Part shown: positions 11,480 through 24,500 of the stretch, one piece after another | Layout: the number at the start of each line of letters is the position of its first letter | Numbering within the stretch: position 1 is the stretch's first letter | Source: Tillandsia leiboldiana | Taxonomy: Eukaryota > Streptophyta > Magnoliopsida > Poales > Bromeliaceae | DNA: 64,000 bases | Assembly (NCBI GenBank): GCA_029204045.2 | Contig: CM055076.1 | Location: forward strand, 27,350,416 to 27,414,415 | Direction: 5' to 3' | Notes under the pieces: model-generated | What the model was told of the DNA's origin: nothing | The model's database searches: none | The model's input: the letters and a program-made list of their open reading frames with translations, nothing else | Translations under genes and position numbers: made by a program

Positions 11480-13611
11480 AGGGGGTTTTCGGTTAAACGA
11501 AGATCGGATTTGGATTCAGAAAAACGTTGAAAAACGGCTATTTGCTTGTATTTTTTTGAGTCCGGATGCCCAAAAACGAAAACCCGGAAGTTTTCGGTGT
11601 ATTTTGGTGCACAGGGGAGCCGTGGACCGGCTGGGGTGCTACGTGGCGGCCTCAGATTGGCCGGCGCACGCGGTGCGGTCCATGGAAGCCACGCGGGAGC
11701 AGTGGACCGGGCGCGGGGACACGTGGCAGCCTCTGATAGGCGGGCTCACGCGGCGCGGTCCACGTAGTCGCGCGGAGGAGTGGTATTGTAGACAGGAGCG
11801 GGGCCACGTGGCGACCCCGGGTTGGCTGGCTCACGCGCGCGCGGTCCACGCAGCGCGGGAGCAGGCATGGGGAGGTGCGGCGCGACGTGCGTGCAGGCGC
11901 GGGCAGGTGGGCGCTCGTACGCGGGCGCCACGTGGCGCCCTACGATTGGCGGGCGCCAACTGCCCCGCTGACCCTGTCGGACCACGCGTCCGCGCCGAGC
12001 GGCCTTGCACACACTGTTTCCTATTCGGGACACGTGTCGAGCGCAGGTCGATTCGGGCGCTGGACGTTTGGGGTTCGTGAGGCGCAGTTTCGGCGCCCGA
12101 ATCTTTCGGGCGACCGAAACATGGGCCCAAAAGCCCAATTTGTTTCTTTGGGTTTTTTTTTTTTGGGGCCTCGCCTATATATAGGCCTCCTCCTTCTCCT
12201 TTCTTCTGTTTTTTGGGCTTTTCCGAAAGAGAGACCTCAAGTGAAGTTTTTCCTCTCCTTGTTTCCCACCTCTCCAAGGATTTTCAGGATTTTAGGAGGC
12301 CGTGACATCGGCGTTTTCTGCGATCCGGCGCACTGCTGCGTTCTTCTCTCGGTGGCCTTTTCTGTCGCATTTCCGTCCACGAGCTCCCCTGGGCTACCCC
12401 GAAGGAATTTTTGGGTGATTCTTGTGGCATCGTCTCACGACAGGTATGGATACATTTCTTGTATTTATCGCTTCCCTCCATTCCGAGTGTTTATTGGGTT
12501 TTTCGAGTCACCTTTAGAACCCATGTTTTGCGGCAGATTTTTGGACAGCGGAGGAGTATTCATGGGTTTTCTCGGCCTACGGGTGTCGGAACGGAGCATA
12601 TAAGTACTCGATTTGCATCTACTCTTCGCGAGGATCGCAGCGGTGATTTTTCTAAAATTTTTGGAGATCATCTCGCAGGTGAAAATTGGTCATTTTTGGG
12701 ACTGTTTGCGTGGACAGCGGAGTAGTGATATTTGTGGGACTAATTGTGCACCGTTTTTTACTTCTGTTACAGTTTTCGCGGTGAGTCTGGTGTTCTTTGG
12801 GGGAAGGAGAGGTTAGAACTGTTCTTCGCGACCGAGGTAGGTGGTTGTTGTATACCTCTTATTTCGACATGCTCACTAGGACTGTTAGAGAGATCCCCGA
12901 GTTATGATTGTTGATTGTCTCCTTGTTGAAAATCATGCATGTTTAATTTACACTGATTAACTTCTAGCCCATCTAAGTGAGAGTGCGACATTATGGTTGG
13001 GACATGTTTTATGCCATGTTAGCACTTAACTTTTTATGTGAAATCGATTATTATATTGGGACACCGTGATCTGATCCATGTGAGAACATTGTTAGATGCT
13101 TTTCCTTTATTCTACATGAGGACACTTGCATGCTTATATGGACATCTAAATAGGCCACTATTTACTGCTACACTATCATATTAGGACTTGACTTAGAAGA
13201 AACCATATTTGCTCTCTTTTTTCTTTTTATTCAGATACATGTTTTATATTGCTCGGGTTCGAGCAGAGGTTTGGAAATAGTGTAATCGAGATGGATGAGT
13301 CGGGAAGAGTTGTACTAGTCGTTGGACTTATAGGGTATTGCGGCGACCGCAGACATTGGGCGGTTGACCGGATGTTTACTTTTACATCAAATTGGTGGAT
13401 CGGGGTTTCTTTAGTGGATGGATTTTTCCCACTTGAGCATAGTCGTGAACCAGTCCTGCTATATTGTGATACTGTAACATGATTACTTTACTCGTGTGGA
13501 TCGCTCCCCTCGAATGCCACTCCGGAGTAGGCTATTGGACCGAGCCGAGTGCCGGCCAGTTGGTTATTTGGGGATCGAGCCGTGTGCTGATCAGTTACCG
13601 GGTTGTGAGGT
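11480..13611 (+). mobile_element. Family B LTR, partial; host of the family A insertion
   Basis: This matches 39570-41701 of the solo LTR nearly base for base (offset 28090; a handful of substitutions and one-base indels). The left edge is the family A insertion point and the right edge is the 10-N gap. It contains a G/C-rich U3 with several ACGTGGC motifs, a TATA box at about 12175-12183 and a long R/U5. ORFs here are not conserved genes. Confidence 0.85.
12175..12183 (+). promoter_or_regulatory. Putative TATA box of family B LTR (partial copy)
   Basis: CTATATATA is followed by a CT-rich start region (CCTCCTCCTTCTCC), as at a plant transcription start. The solo copy has the same site at 40265-40273. 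Confidence 0.55.
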
Positions 13612-13621
13612 NNNNNNNNNN
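13612..13621. other. Assembly gap (10 N)
   Basis: Ten Ns interrupt family B U5 on the left; unrelated AT-rich sequence leading into the ABCB gene is on the right. The missing first exon(s) of the ABC transporter probably belong near here, so the true gap may be larger than 10 bp. Confidence 0.95.
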
Positions 13622-14439
13622 ATTCAAAATCAAAATCAAAATCAAATTATATTTCATAAAAATAATATTTAATTTAACATTCTATTTGATCTATTTTGCA
13701 AAAAAATAATAAATTATTCATCATATTTTTTGAAAATTATTTTTATCATGAAAAAAGGTATATGCTATTTGTTTGCTATAAATTTCATATTACTTCCCTA
13801 CTAATATATACAATTTAAATTTAATACCCGGTACCGAATGTAACTGACTCACATGTTACATTCGGTACTAGCGGTAATTTTGGAAAAGAAAATATAGTGG
13901 GATTTTACTGTGGGAACAATAGTTCTCACTTATACCAGAAGTACTGGAAAAAATTATTCTCGTAATTCCTGGTGTGTTTGGGAATACCCTTATCCCTAAA
14001 TAATCTCATTTTCAAACCGGACCAAAAGATATAATGCATCTTATCTTTTTCCCATTCATTTAAATTAAATAGAATCATAATCAGATTTTGATGAAAAGTC
14101 GATCTGGTATCTATATAAAGGGATACTGGTCCTGCCACCTACTCACATGCATTTCGATAAAATTATTCATTAATTTCATACTATATGGGAGAGTACCTTT
14201 ATTTTTGAATTTGAAACATGATCTAAAATTCTTTTCAGAAAATGTCAAAGAAACTTTGTTTGATAAATTAATTATATTCATCCTTCTGAGTTTATTTTTT
14301 CAATATTTGGATGTTTATGAATTGCTGCTTAACTTTTCATTAATCGCCGCCATTTTTACTTAAATTTATCAGATTATGCACTTATTAGTGTTATCATAAA
14401 TCATTTGGCTAAATGAGAAATCGAATTATCTTGTTTCAG
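13622..14439. other. AT-rich stretch upstream of first visible ABCB exon
   Basis: I see no exon here. The sequence is AT-rich and intron-like and ends in a good acceptor (TTGTTTCAG) at 14439. It is probably the rest of an intron whose upstream exon lies beyond the gap. Confidence 0.5.
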
Positions 14440-14964
14440 GCGGTGCTAAATTTTGTGTATTTAGGGATCGGATCGATGGTTGCTTCGTTCTTCCGTAAGT
14501 ATCAATTCGTCTTTTTAACTTATCGATGAACTCGTGTGATATCGTTCTAGCGTTCTTAGCATATTTTTACAAATGCATTCAGTGGTCCACACAAAATGAT
14601 GCACATTTTAATCATCTAACGGTTTCTTCAATGGAATCATATATAATCATATATATAGAGAGAGAGTTCAGCTACTATGCTATCGATAGCACCAAGTATT
14701 TAGTGCTATTAAGTTCTCCACTGTTAGATTTATCTTTTTGATCATTTCTATCTCTTAGATCATACTATTTTTCCAGCCACTCATTAAGCCCTATGGACCG
14801 ACTATCATCCTAACCGCACATTTTCTAATCCAAAAATTAAAAACTTAGGATGGGGTGGAATGAATTTCACCCGTCACATCGAATGATGAGTGAAATTCAC
14901 CCCACCCCAGGATAGGGTGGAGTGTAAGATGTACACCCCCAAGGGAGTGTACACTTAGTTTTTT

Positions 14965-15021
<57 letters not shown>

Positions 15022-16322
15022 AGTGAGAGTCCGGCTGGAATACTATTGATAGCACCAAGCAATTGGTACTACTAAATTTTTAGCCCTTGGATGAAAGGAT
15101 GTGCGGTTGGGATTATAATGGTCCCTTATGATTTTTACTATTCAACCAACCACCCACTAAATTCTAGGGGACCACTATCATCCTAACCGCACATCCCATA
15201 ATCCAAGGGTTAAAAAATTGATAGCACCAACAACTTGGTACTGTTGATAGTATTTCAGCCTAGTTCTACATATATATGTAGACTGTGGATCGAAAATTTT
15301 AATCAACTATTTCAAAAACACGTGTCAATAAAAAGGACGTAGTTATCAAACTTAAGAGCTCAATCACAGCATTCACTGGTTTGGACTTTACTCAACTTAT
15401 CTAGATGTTAGGTCTATTATTTGGCCTCCTACCGTTAGGTATATTATGGATCATAGTTCCACTCGATTTATTGGTTTTCTGAACCTATTATCGCGGATAA
15501 AAAAATTGAATCTTTTTGAAAATGCAAGCCCTATGGTTTCATACAAAATGATCTATACCCTATTCGGGGTGTATACATAGCATTTTCCATCATGGGCTTT
15601 GCTACCTATACACCCCGAATAGGGTATACATCATACACCCCACCCCATCCAAGGGGTGTGGACTTATTTACCGGTCACTTCAAGTGACCGGTAGAATTCA
15701 CCCCACCCTTGGATGGGGTGGGATGTATGATATACACCCCATTCGGGGTGTATACATAGCATTTTCCATCATTTATACATCAGATTTGTTATCTTACAAA
15801 CACACCAGAATTGTCAGTCATAAAACTATACCAACTCATTTTCAGAAGTCTGGAATCTGGAATCTGGAATCATGAATTGATAATTGTATCATAATCTGAC
15901 TGACTGACTGACTGACTGACTGACTGACTGTTTCAGAGGTGGCATGTTGGATGGTGACCGGAGAAAGACAGGCGGCCCGAATTCGAGGGTTGTACCTGAA
16001 GGCGATACTGAGGCAGGACATCGCGTTCTTCGACAAGGAGATGACGACGGGGCAGGTGGTCGAGAGGATGTCCGGCGACACCATACTCATTCAAGATGCT
16101 ATCGGCGAAAAGGTGAGAAAACCTTCAAAAACTAGTTCTAACTAGAGGTGGCAATCCAGCTTGCTGTTCGCGAGCCAGCTCGTGTTCGGCTCGAAATGAG
16201 TTCGAGATCGAATCGCTTGTTTAGTAAACGAGCCGAACACGAGTCGAATTTTTCGGCTCGTTTAATAAACGAGCCGAACACGAGCTGGGGTTAGCTCATT
16301 CGTGTTCGGCTCGATAACAACT

Positions 16323-16379
<57 letters not shown>

Positions 16380-18197
16380 CTATTTAGATTTTAAGTAATA
16401 AATTTTTTGTGAATTTTAATTATTAGATTAAAATTTTAAATTTTAAATTTTTTTTTAACTTTATACTTAATAGTAGGAATGAAAATCAAACTTGTTGTTC
16501 GCGAGCCGAATTTTTCAGCTCGATATTTAAACGAGCCAGCTCGTGTTCGGCTCGTTTATTAAACAAGCCGAACACGAGCCGACCCCAGCTCGCTCGTGTT
16601 CGGCTTGTTAACACCCCTAGTTCCAACCAAGGATTTAAGTGTCGTGGCACGGGGTCGTGCCGAAAATTTGCCGGTACGGTACGACACGGTGCGTGCCGAG
16701 TCGTGCCGATGATTGCCGGTCACAAAAATACATACGTGCCGACACATAATGGCATGAAATATTTGTTTTCTTTAGCAATAAAATTTTTTAATTGATTATT
16801 ATGTATCTTTATCAAATATTTTGAATTTTATTGAGAAAATTACTTAGTAAATTTAAGAAAAAAGGGTTTTGAACTATACTGTCGGCACGGGAGCTGTATC
16901 GTGCCGGTATCTTGTTTGCACGGTACGGCACGATGGATACTACTCGTGCCGATGGATACCTAAATCCTTGGTTCCAACTAGGAATGTCAACGGGTCGGAC
17001 TCGGGGCGAATTTTTAAAAATCAGAATCCGAACCCGACTACCAAACCCGAATCCGAATCCGAATTCGACGAATTTTAAAAATTCATATCCAAATCCGAAC
17101 CCGACTAAAAATCTAAAATCCGAATATGAACCCGAATCCGAAAATCCAAACACGAAATAATTATTATTTTTTTTCTCTTACAATATTTCAAAATATATTA
17201 TATTAAATTTAAATTTTTAAAATATAAATTTAAATATAATATCAAATATTTATATACACATATATTATATAATATAAAATTAATTCAAATTCGGATCGGA
17301 TACAATCAAAATTCATATCCAAATTTAAATCCGTCGGGTTTTCATTTTTTATATCCATATCCGATTCCATATCCGTTTAACATTAGGTAAATCCATTCCG
17401 TTTGAATTCGGGTTCGGATAAAATTTCGGGTATCTGTACCAACTGACATCCCTAGTTCCAACACAACAACTAGTTCCAACACAACAAAGAGAACAAAAAG
17501 AGGAACATTTCTCTTACAATTACATGCATGTCATGCATGTCTAAGTCTTTTTATGAAACTTTAGCATAAGAAAGGGTAAGTTACATTTTGGTCCTTAAAC
17601 TTTAATTTGTAGTAATTTATAGTCCGAACTTTCTAATTAAGTCCCGCAACCAAATTTAGTTGACTAAATATTAATATAATAATAGAGTGGAAGTGATGTA
17701 ATATGACTTAATTATAATAATTTTAAAAATTCGACATATAAAATACTATGAAATTAAAGTTTGAGGGGTAAAGTGTCACGTCTAAAAAGGACCAAAAGTA
17801 TCTTTTGAAAACTTTTTTTTTCTTTTATGAAAAAATATTTTTTTATGTTTTTCTGAATAATCAAACACCCTTTAAGTATTGAGAGAGAGTACACATTAGA
17901 AGAAATTTAGATTGATCATATAATTACATTTTTGCTCTTTTATGATTAAAGAAGTTTTAAATTAGATGAAACGAACTCAAGATCTCTTACTCTAATACCA
18001 TGTCAAATTAAATAAAATAATTATTATTTCCCAAATACTTAAGCGGGTAAATAACAGTATTTTTATATTCTTTATATTTAACAAGATGTTATAAAAAAGG
18101 GTTAATTGCATACGGCTCTTTATAAATCTATCGAATAGTATATATATCCCTACAAAATTTAACTTTTTATATTTATTCCTTCAAAAATCCTAAGTTA

Positions 18198-18238
<41 letters not shown>

Positions 18239-18786
18239 TTTCGATTTATTACCGTTAGTTCACAGTTTATTTTTTAACAGACTATATATGAAACGACAGT
18301 TTTGCCTTTTCAAAATTATTCCTCCAAAAGTCTGAACTATTAAATTAATACAAAAATATCTGGAAGGGTAAAAAGATAAATTTACCTCACTAACTAATCA
18401 AGATTAAGTATTTAATTTATGGTTAATTAGATTTTTCTAATGAATAACGTTAAAATTTTGAAGAAATAAATATGAAAAGTTGAACTTTGTAGAGATATAT
18501 CTGTTATTCGATATGTTTATAGTAGGGGTGTCAACGAGCCGAACACGAGCGAGCTGGGGTCGGCTCATGTTCGACTCGTTTAAATTGGCTCGTTTAAATA
18601 TCGAGCTGAAAAATTCGGCTCGTGTTCGGCTCGTTTATTAATGAGCCGAACACGAGCTGACTCGCGAACAACAAGCTTGATTTTCATTCTTATTATTAGG
18701 TGTAAAGTTGAAAGAAAATTTAAAAATTAAAATTTTAATCTAATAATTAAAATTTATAAAAAAACGGCCTAAAATCTAAATAGTAA

Positions 18787-18837
<51 letters not shown>

Positions 18838-19242
18838 GAATATTCGAGCTGTTATCGAGCCGAACACGAGCAAGTTGACCCCAGCTCGTGTTCGGCTCAT
18901 TTATTAAACGAGCTGAAAAATTCGGCTCGTGTTCAGCTCGTTTACTAAACGAACGATTTAATCTCGAGCTCATTTCGAGCCGAACACGAGCTGGCTCGCG
19001 AACAGCGAGCTGAATTACCACCCCTAGCTTACAGGAAAGCCGTATGCAATTAACTCTAAAAAAAAAAAAAAAAAAAAAAAGTTGTAACACTCTTCAAAAG
19101 TATGTAAAATGTATAGTAATCACTTTTCTCCAATTAATCACTACTTTGGCAAAACAAAAAAAAAAGAAAAAAAAAAACCAAGAATTTGTGTTACTTTTCC
19201 TACCTTTCATGAGTCATGCATATTAAATGTTTAATACAATGT

Positions 19243-19273
<31 letters not shown>

Positions 19274-21535
19274 GTTTGTTTGGTTCTTTCAGGTAGGGAA
19301 GTTCATACAACTTGTTGCAACATTCCTGGGTGGATTCATTATAGCATTCACAAAAGGATGGCTTCTATCTCTAGTGCTGTTGTCGAGCATTCCGCCGGTC
19401 GTCATCGCCGGCGCGACCATGTCATGGTTCGTCTCGAAAATGTCGACCCGCGGGCAAGCGACGTACAGCAACGCCGGAAATGTCGTCGAGCAGACAATTG
19501 GGTCCATCAGAACAGTGAGTAGAAATCATCTATATATTACTTTCAGAAGTAAGATCTTCTATTGGAATGTTATCTAATATGTCCTTCAAAATTTTAAAAA
19601 TATCTTATTTATTCCTGGAGGACCAAAAATCCTTCAAATTTTCTCATTTTTCCTAGGATTTACTAATGAGATTGTGTTTTAGAAGGATATATTGGTAATT
19701 TCAGTATAAATTTAAAAATTTTGAATAATAGTTAGCATATGATTCTGCAAAGTTAGTTATTTTCGTATCGACCCTGTGAAATCAGAATTTTTCCCGAAGG
19801 ACCAAAAATCTTTCAAATTTTCTCATTTTTCCTAAGACTTACTAATGAGATTGCGTTTTAGAAGGATATATTGGTAATTTCAGTATAAATTTAAAAATTT
19901 TGAATAATAGTTAGCATATGATTCGCAAAGTTAGTTATTTTCGTATCGACCGTGTGAAATCAGAATTTTTCCTGAAGGACCAAAAATCTTTCAAATTTTC
20001 TCATTTTTCCTAAGACTTACTAATGAGATTGCGTTTTAGAAGGATATATTGGTAATTTCAGTATAAATTTAAAAATTTTGAATAATAGTTAGCATATGAT
20101 TCGCAAAGTTAGTTATTTTCGTATCGACCGTGTGAAATCAGAATTTTTCCTGAAGGACCAAAAATCTTTCAAATTTTCTCATTTTTCCTAGGATTTACTA
20201 ATGAGATTGCGTTTTAGAAGGATATGTTGGTAATTTCAGTATAAATTTAAAAATTTTGAATAATAGTTAGCATATGATTCGCAAAGTTAGTTATTTTCGT
20301 ATCGACCCTGTGAAATCAGAGTTTTTCCTGAAGGACCAAAAATCTTTCAAATTTTCTCATTTTTCCTAGGATTTACTAATGAGATTGTGTTTTAGAAGGA
20401 TATATTGGTAATTTGAGTATAAATTTAAAAATTTTGAATAATAGTTAGCATATGATTCGCAATGTTAGTTATTTTCGTATCGACCCTGTGAAATCAGAAA
20501 TTTTCCTGAAGGACCAAAAATCTTTCAAATTTTCTCATTTTTCTTAGGATTTACTAATGAGATTGTGTTTTAGAAGGATATATTGGTAATTTCAGAATAA
20601 ATTTTAAAATTTGAATAATAGTTAGCATATGATTCTGCAAAGTTAGTTATTTTCGTATCGACCCCTGTGGAATCAGAATTTTTCTAGAAGGACCAAAAAT
20701 CTTTCAAATTTTCTCATTTTTCCTAGGATTTACTAATGAGATTGTGTTTTAGAAGGATATATTGGTAATTTCAGTATAAATTTAAAATTTTGAATAATAG
20801 TTAGCATATGATTCTGCAAAGTTAGTTATTTTCGTATCGACCCTGTAAAATCAGAATTTTCTTATTCGTCCTTTGAAAGCGCGGTTTCTTACAATGATGC
20901 TCTAATTTTAAGTTGGGGACTAAAAATTACTAAAAATTCTACAGAAATTTTTTACGACGAAGTGTTGCCCAAGTCATGCTATTAAGAGAAGCACTGAAGT
21001 AAAATATCCTCAACAGCTTTTCTTTTCTATAGCAAAATCAGAAACACCAATTTGGGGGTACTGTTTTTTTTTTTTTTTTTTTGAGAAAAAGATAGCAAGC
21101 TATCTATTTTATTCAATAGGTGTATGAACTAGGCAACAGAAGTGAGACAGTGCGGTGTCTGAAGAGGAAAAAAAAATGCACGCTAAAAACCTAGGTTCGC
21201 CCACTGTTCTAGCACGCTTCTGACCTACGTGACAGCGTAGAGGGGGTTGGAGTTAGACTGCCATCCAAAAGCACCCACCAGTTTGCAGATAGGAAGGGTA
21301 GTCTATCCCCACCCGACCAAGCCTCCCACGCCTCTTTAACATTGGCACCTATCTTCTGGAAACTTGCGTCCCCGTCCCCCATCCCGATAACGAAGCATGA
21401 GAACACACATCTCGTGAACAGGTGGTCAGCTGTCTCGCCTAGGGAACCGCAAAGCACACAAAGATTGTTCCCAGTCCACCCCTTTTTTTTCACTCTCGTA
21501 ATCTCATTTCAGCTTCCTGCCGCAGCAGAAGCTTG

Positions 21536-21598
<63 letters not shown>

Positions 21599-24500
21599 TT
21601 TAAGGGCATATAAGATTCTTCAGATTTTGCAGAACTACAATTCACTAATTCCCAAATCACATATGAAAAGGTTGCTTCCTTCAATGGTGAGAAGAAAGCT
21701 ATTGCTCTGTACAACAAATACATCAGAACTGCATACCTGTCTGCTGTCCAAGAAGGGACTGCTTCTGGCCTGGGCATGGGAACTGTTTTCCTGGTCTTGT
21801 TCTGCAGCTACGCGTTAGCGATATGGTACGGTTCCAAGTTGATCGTCGACAAAGGCTACACCGGAGGAATGGTCATCAATATTTTGTTCGCGGTCATGAC
21901 CGGTGCAATGTAAGTTTACTAATGGCGGCGATGTCGTTGGAAAAGGCTGATTTTGATATTGACAGATAAATTCATTGAATTCAGTTTTCGTTCAATCTAA
22001 ACCTGATTAGATTCAATAAATAAGATCTGCCGATATGAACTCCTTTATAAATATTCGCTTTTTCACTTCTTCTTTTTTCCGTAACTTTAAAAAATTCTAC
22101 ATTTTGTGCTCTTAATACTTTAGAAATATTTTCAAGAGATTACAATATTCATGGAGGAGATGAAACGATCAAATTGCTCTTATTTTATAAGAAAAATATA
22201 ATTTGTTAATATATTTCTGTCATTTTCAAAGGTATTTTCAGTATAAGATATAAAAAACTGACGGAATAAAATGGCTAAATGTATCAACTTGAAATTTTGA
22301 GGGGGTAAAATTAAGATTTTCTAGGGATATACATGTATCTATCAAAAGAGTAAATTGCTATGTAGAAGCACTATTCAATCTCATTGCTAGCTCTATGATG
22401 ATGAAATGATTTTTTACATACTAAGTTTTAGTTAGTACTTTTGAGTTAAAGTCTGCATTTCCAATGCAGGTCTTTAGGTCAGGCAACCCCATGTGTGACT
22501 GCCTTTGCTGAAGGACAAGCTGCAGGATACAGAATGTTCGAAACAATCAAACGAAAGCCAGAGATCGACACATACGACACTAGCGGCATTGTGTTAGAAG
22601 ACATAAAGGGCAATATCGAGCTCCGAGATGTCTACTTCAGCTACCCTGCTCGGCCTGACTATCTCATATTCAACGGATTCTCGTTGAAAGTGTCGAGTGG
22701 TACGACGATGGCTATCGTCGGAGAGAGCGGCAGTGGAAAGTCAACTGTTATAAACCTAGTGGAGAGATTCTACGACCCGCAAGCAGGCGAAGTTTTAATA
22801 GACGGAGTTGACATAAAGAGTTTGAGGCTTACTTGGATAAGAGAAAGGATTGGACTTGTTAGCCAAGAACCGTTGTTGTTTACGACAACCATTAAAGAGA
22901 ACATAATATACGGTAAAAACAACGCGACTCTCGAAGAGATCAAGAGAGCGACCGAGCTCGCGAATGCGGCAAATTTCATCGACAAGTTGCCCAATGTATG
23001 AAAAGGAAGTTTCAGTACATATAATCTTTGAAAACATGTCTAATTGTTTGAATGCTACGAAGTTGATATTTCGCGTGATCTTGAAAGCAAAGTTTCAAGC
23101 ATTTGTACGAGTGCAAATACGACAGTCGTAGTAGTTTGCACAATTTCGCATATTATCCATAGTATACATGCAAAAAACTAGTCCTAAAACCCTCATATAT
23201 TGTTAACAATTTGATCATTGTTTTTTCGTTTTTTTGATGATTCTATAATCTTTTGATTATGTGTTTAGGGTCTTGATACGATGGTCGGTGAGCGCGGGGC
23301 GCAACTTTCGGGGGGACAGAAGCAAAGGATTGCGATCGCGAGGGCGATTTTGAAGGACCCGAAGATCTTGTTGCTTGACGAAGCGACAAGCGCACTGGAC
23401 GTGGAGTCGGAGAGAATAGTTCAAGAGGCGCTCAATAGGGTCATGATCGAGAGAACGACCATCATCGTCGCTCATCGCCTAAGCACCGTGAGGAATGCGG
23501 ATACAATATCGGTCGTGCGTCAGGGACAGATGGTGGAACAAGGTTTTCTATCTTGCTCATTATAATCACTTCCTTTCGAGGGCGCGCTCTCCTTTCAATT
23601 TTAACAATTTCGCCCGTAAAGTTAGTTATTCATTTAGTTTACTACCTACTTCAGAAAGTATATTAATAGATTCTAAGCAAATTGTTAAAAAATGCAGGTT
23701 CTCACGACGAGTTGATAAAGAACCCCGATGGCGCTTACTCCCAACTCATCCATTTGCAAGAAACTCGCAAGGAAACAGAAGAACACGTCGGGGACTCCGC
23801 AATGCGTAGTTTGAGCCACGAGTCGAAATCGCTAAGCAAATCGAAGGGGAGCATATCATTCAGAAGATCGGGAAGTCGAGGTTCCTCAATCGGCAATAGC
23901 AGCAGGCATTCTTTCACAATTCCTTTCGGCATAACCGGCCCGATGGAAGTTCAAGGTGGACCTCAAGATGAAACAGAAGAAAAAGAAGCTGCTGGTGATG
24001 ATGAGGCTCCAAATGAAGTTCCTTTCGCAAGATTGATCTCTCTTAACAAGCCGGAAATTCCAGTTCTGCTCTTAGGTTCGATAGCCGCAGCAATACACGG
24101 ATTCCTCTTCCCGATGTTTGGTATCTTGCTTTCGATCTCTATAAAGATATTCTACGAAGAGCCACATAAACTACGAAAGGATTCAAACTTTTGGACATGA
24201 TGTATGTCGTGTTGGGCATAATCGCATTGTTCACGATACCGATCGAGTATTTCTTGTTCGGAGTGGCAGGCGGGAAGCTAATAGAACGCATCCGTTCCAT
24301 GTCGTTTCAAAGAATCGTCCACCAAGAAATCAACTGGTTCGACGATCCTCGCAATTCCAGGTCTACTAAAGCATCAAAATACCGTCATCTTAGTTTCCAA
24401 ATGTTGTTGAGAGTTTCGCACCGTGCTTGAAAACTTCTTTTGTTCTTCCTTTCTTTTAGTGGGGCGATTGGCGCGAGGCTATCGGTTGATGCTGCGAATG

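Noticed and set aside
11355..12603. Two overlapping ORFs of about 240 codons, repeated at 39550-40693
   Set aside because: They run through the U3, TATA box and leader of LTR B, have Arg/Ala-rich low-complexity translations from GC-rich DNA, and no family resemblance.
16328..16377. (TA)n runs as possible replication origins or matrix-attachment sites
   Set aside because: They are simple microsatellites belonging to or flanking MITEs. Nothing else supports an origin.
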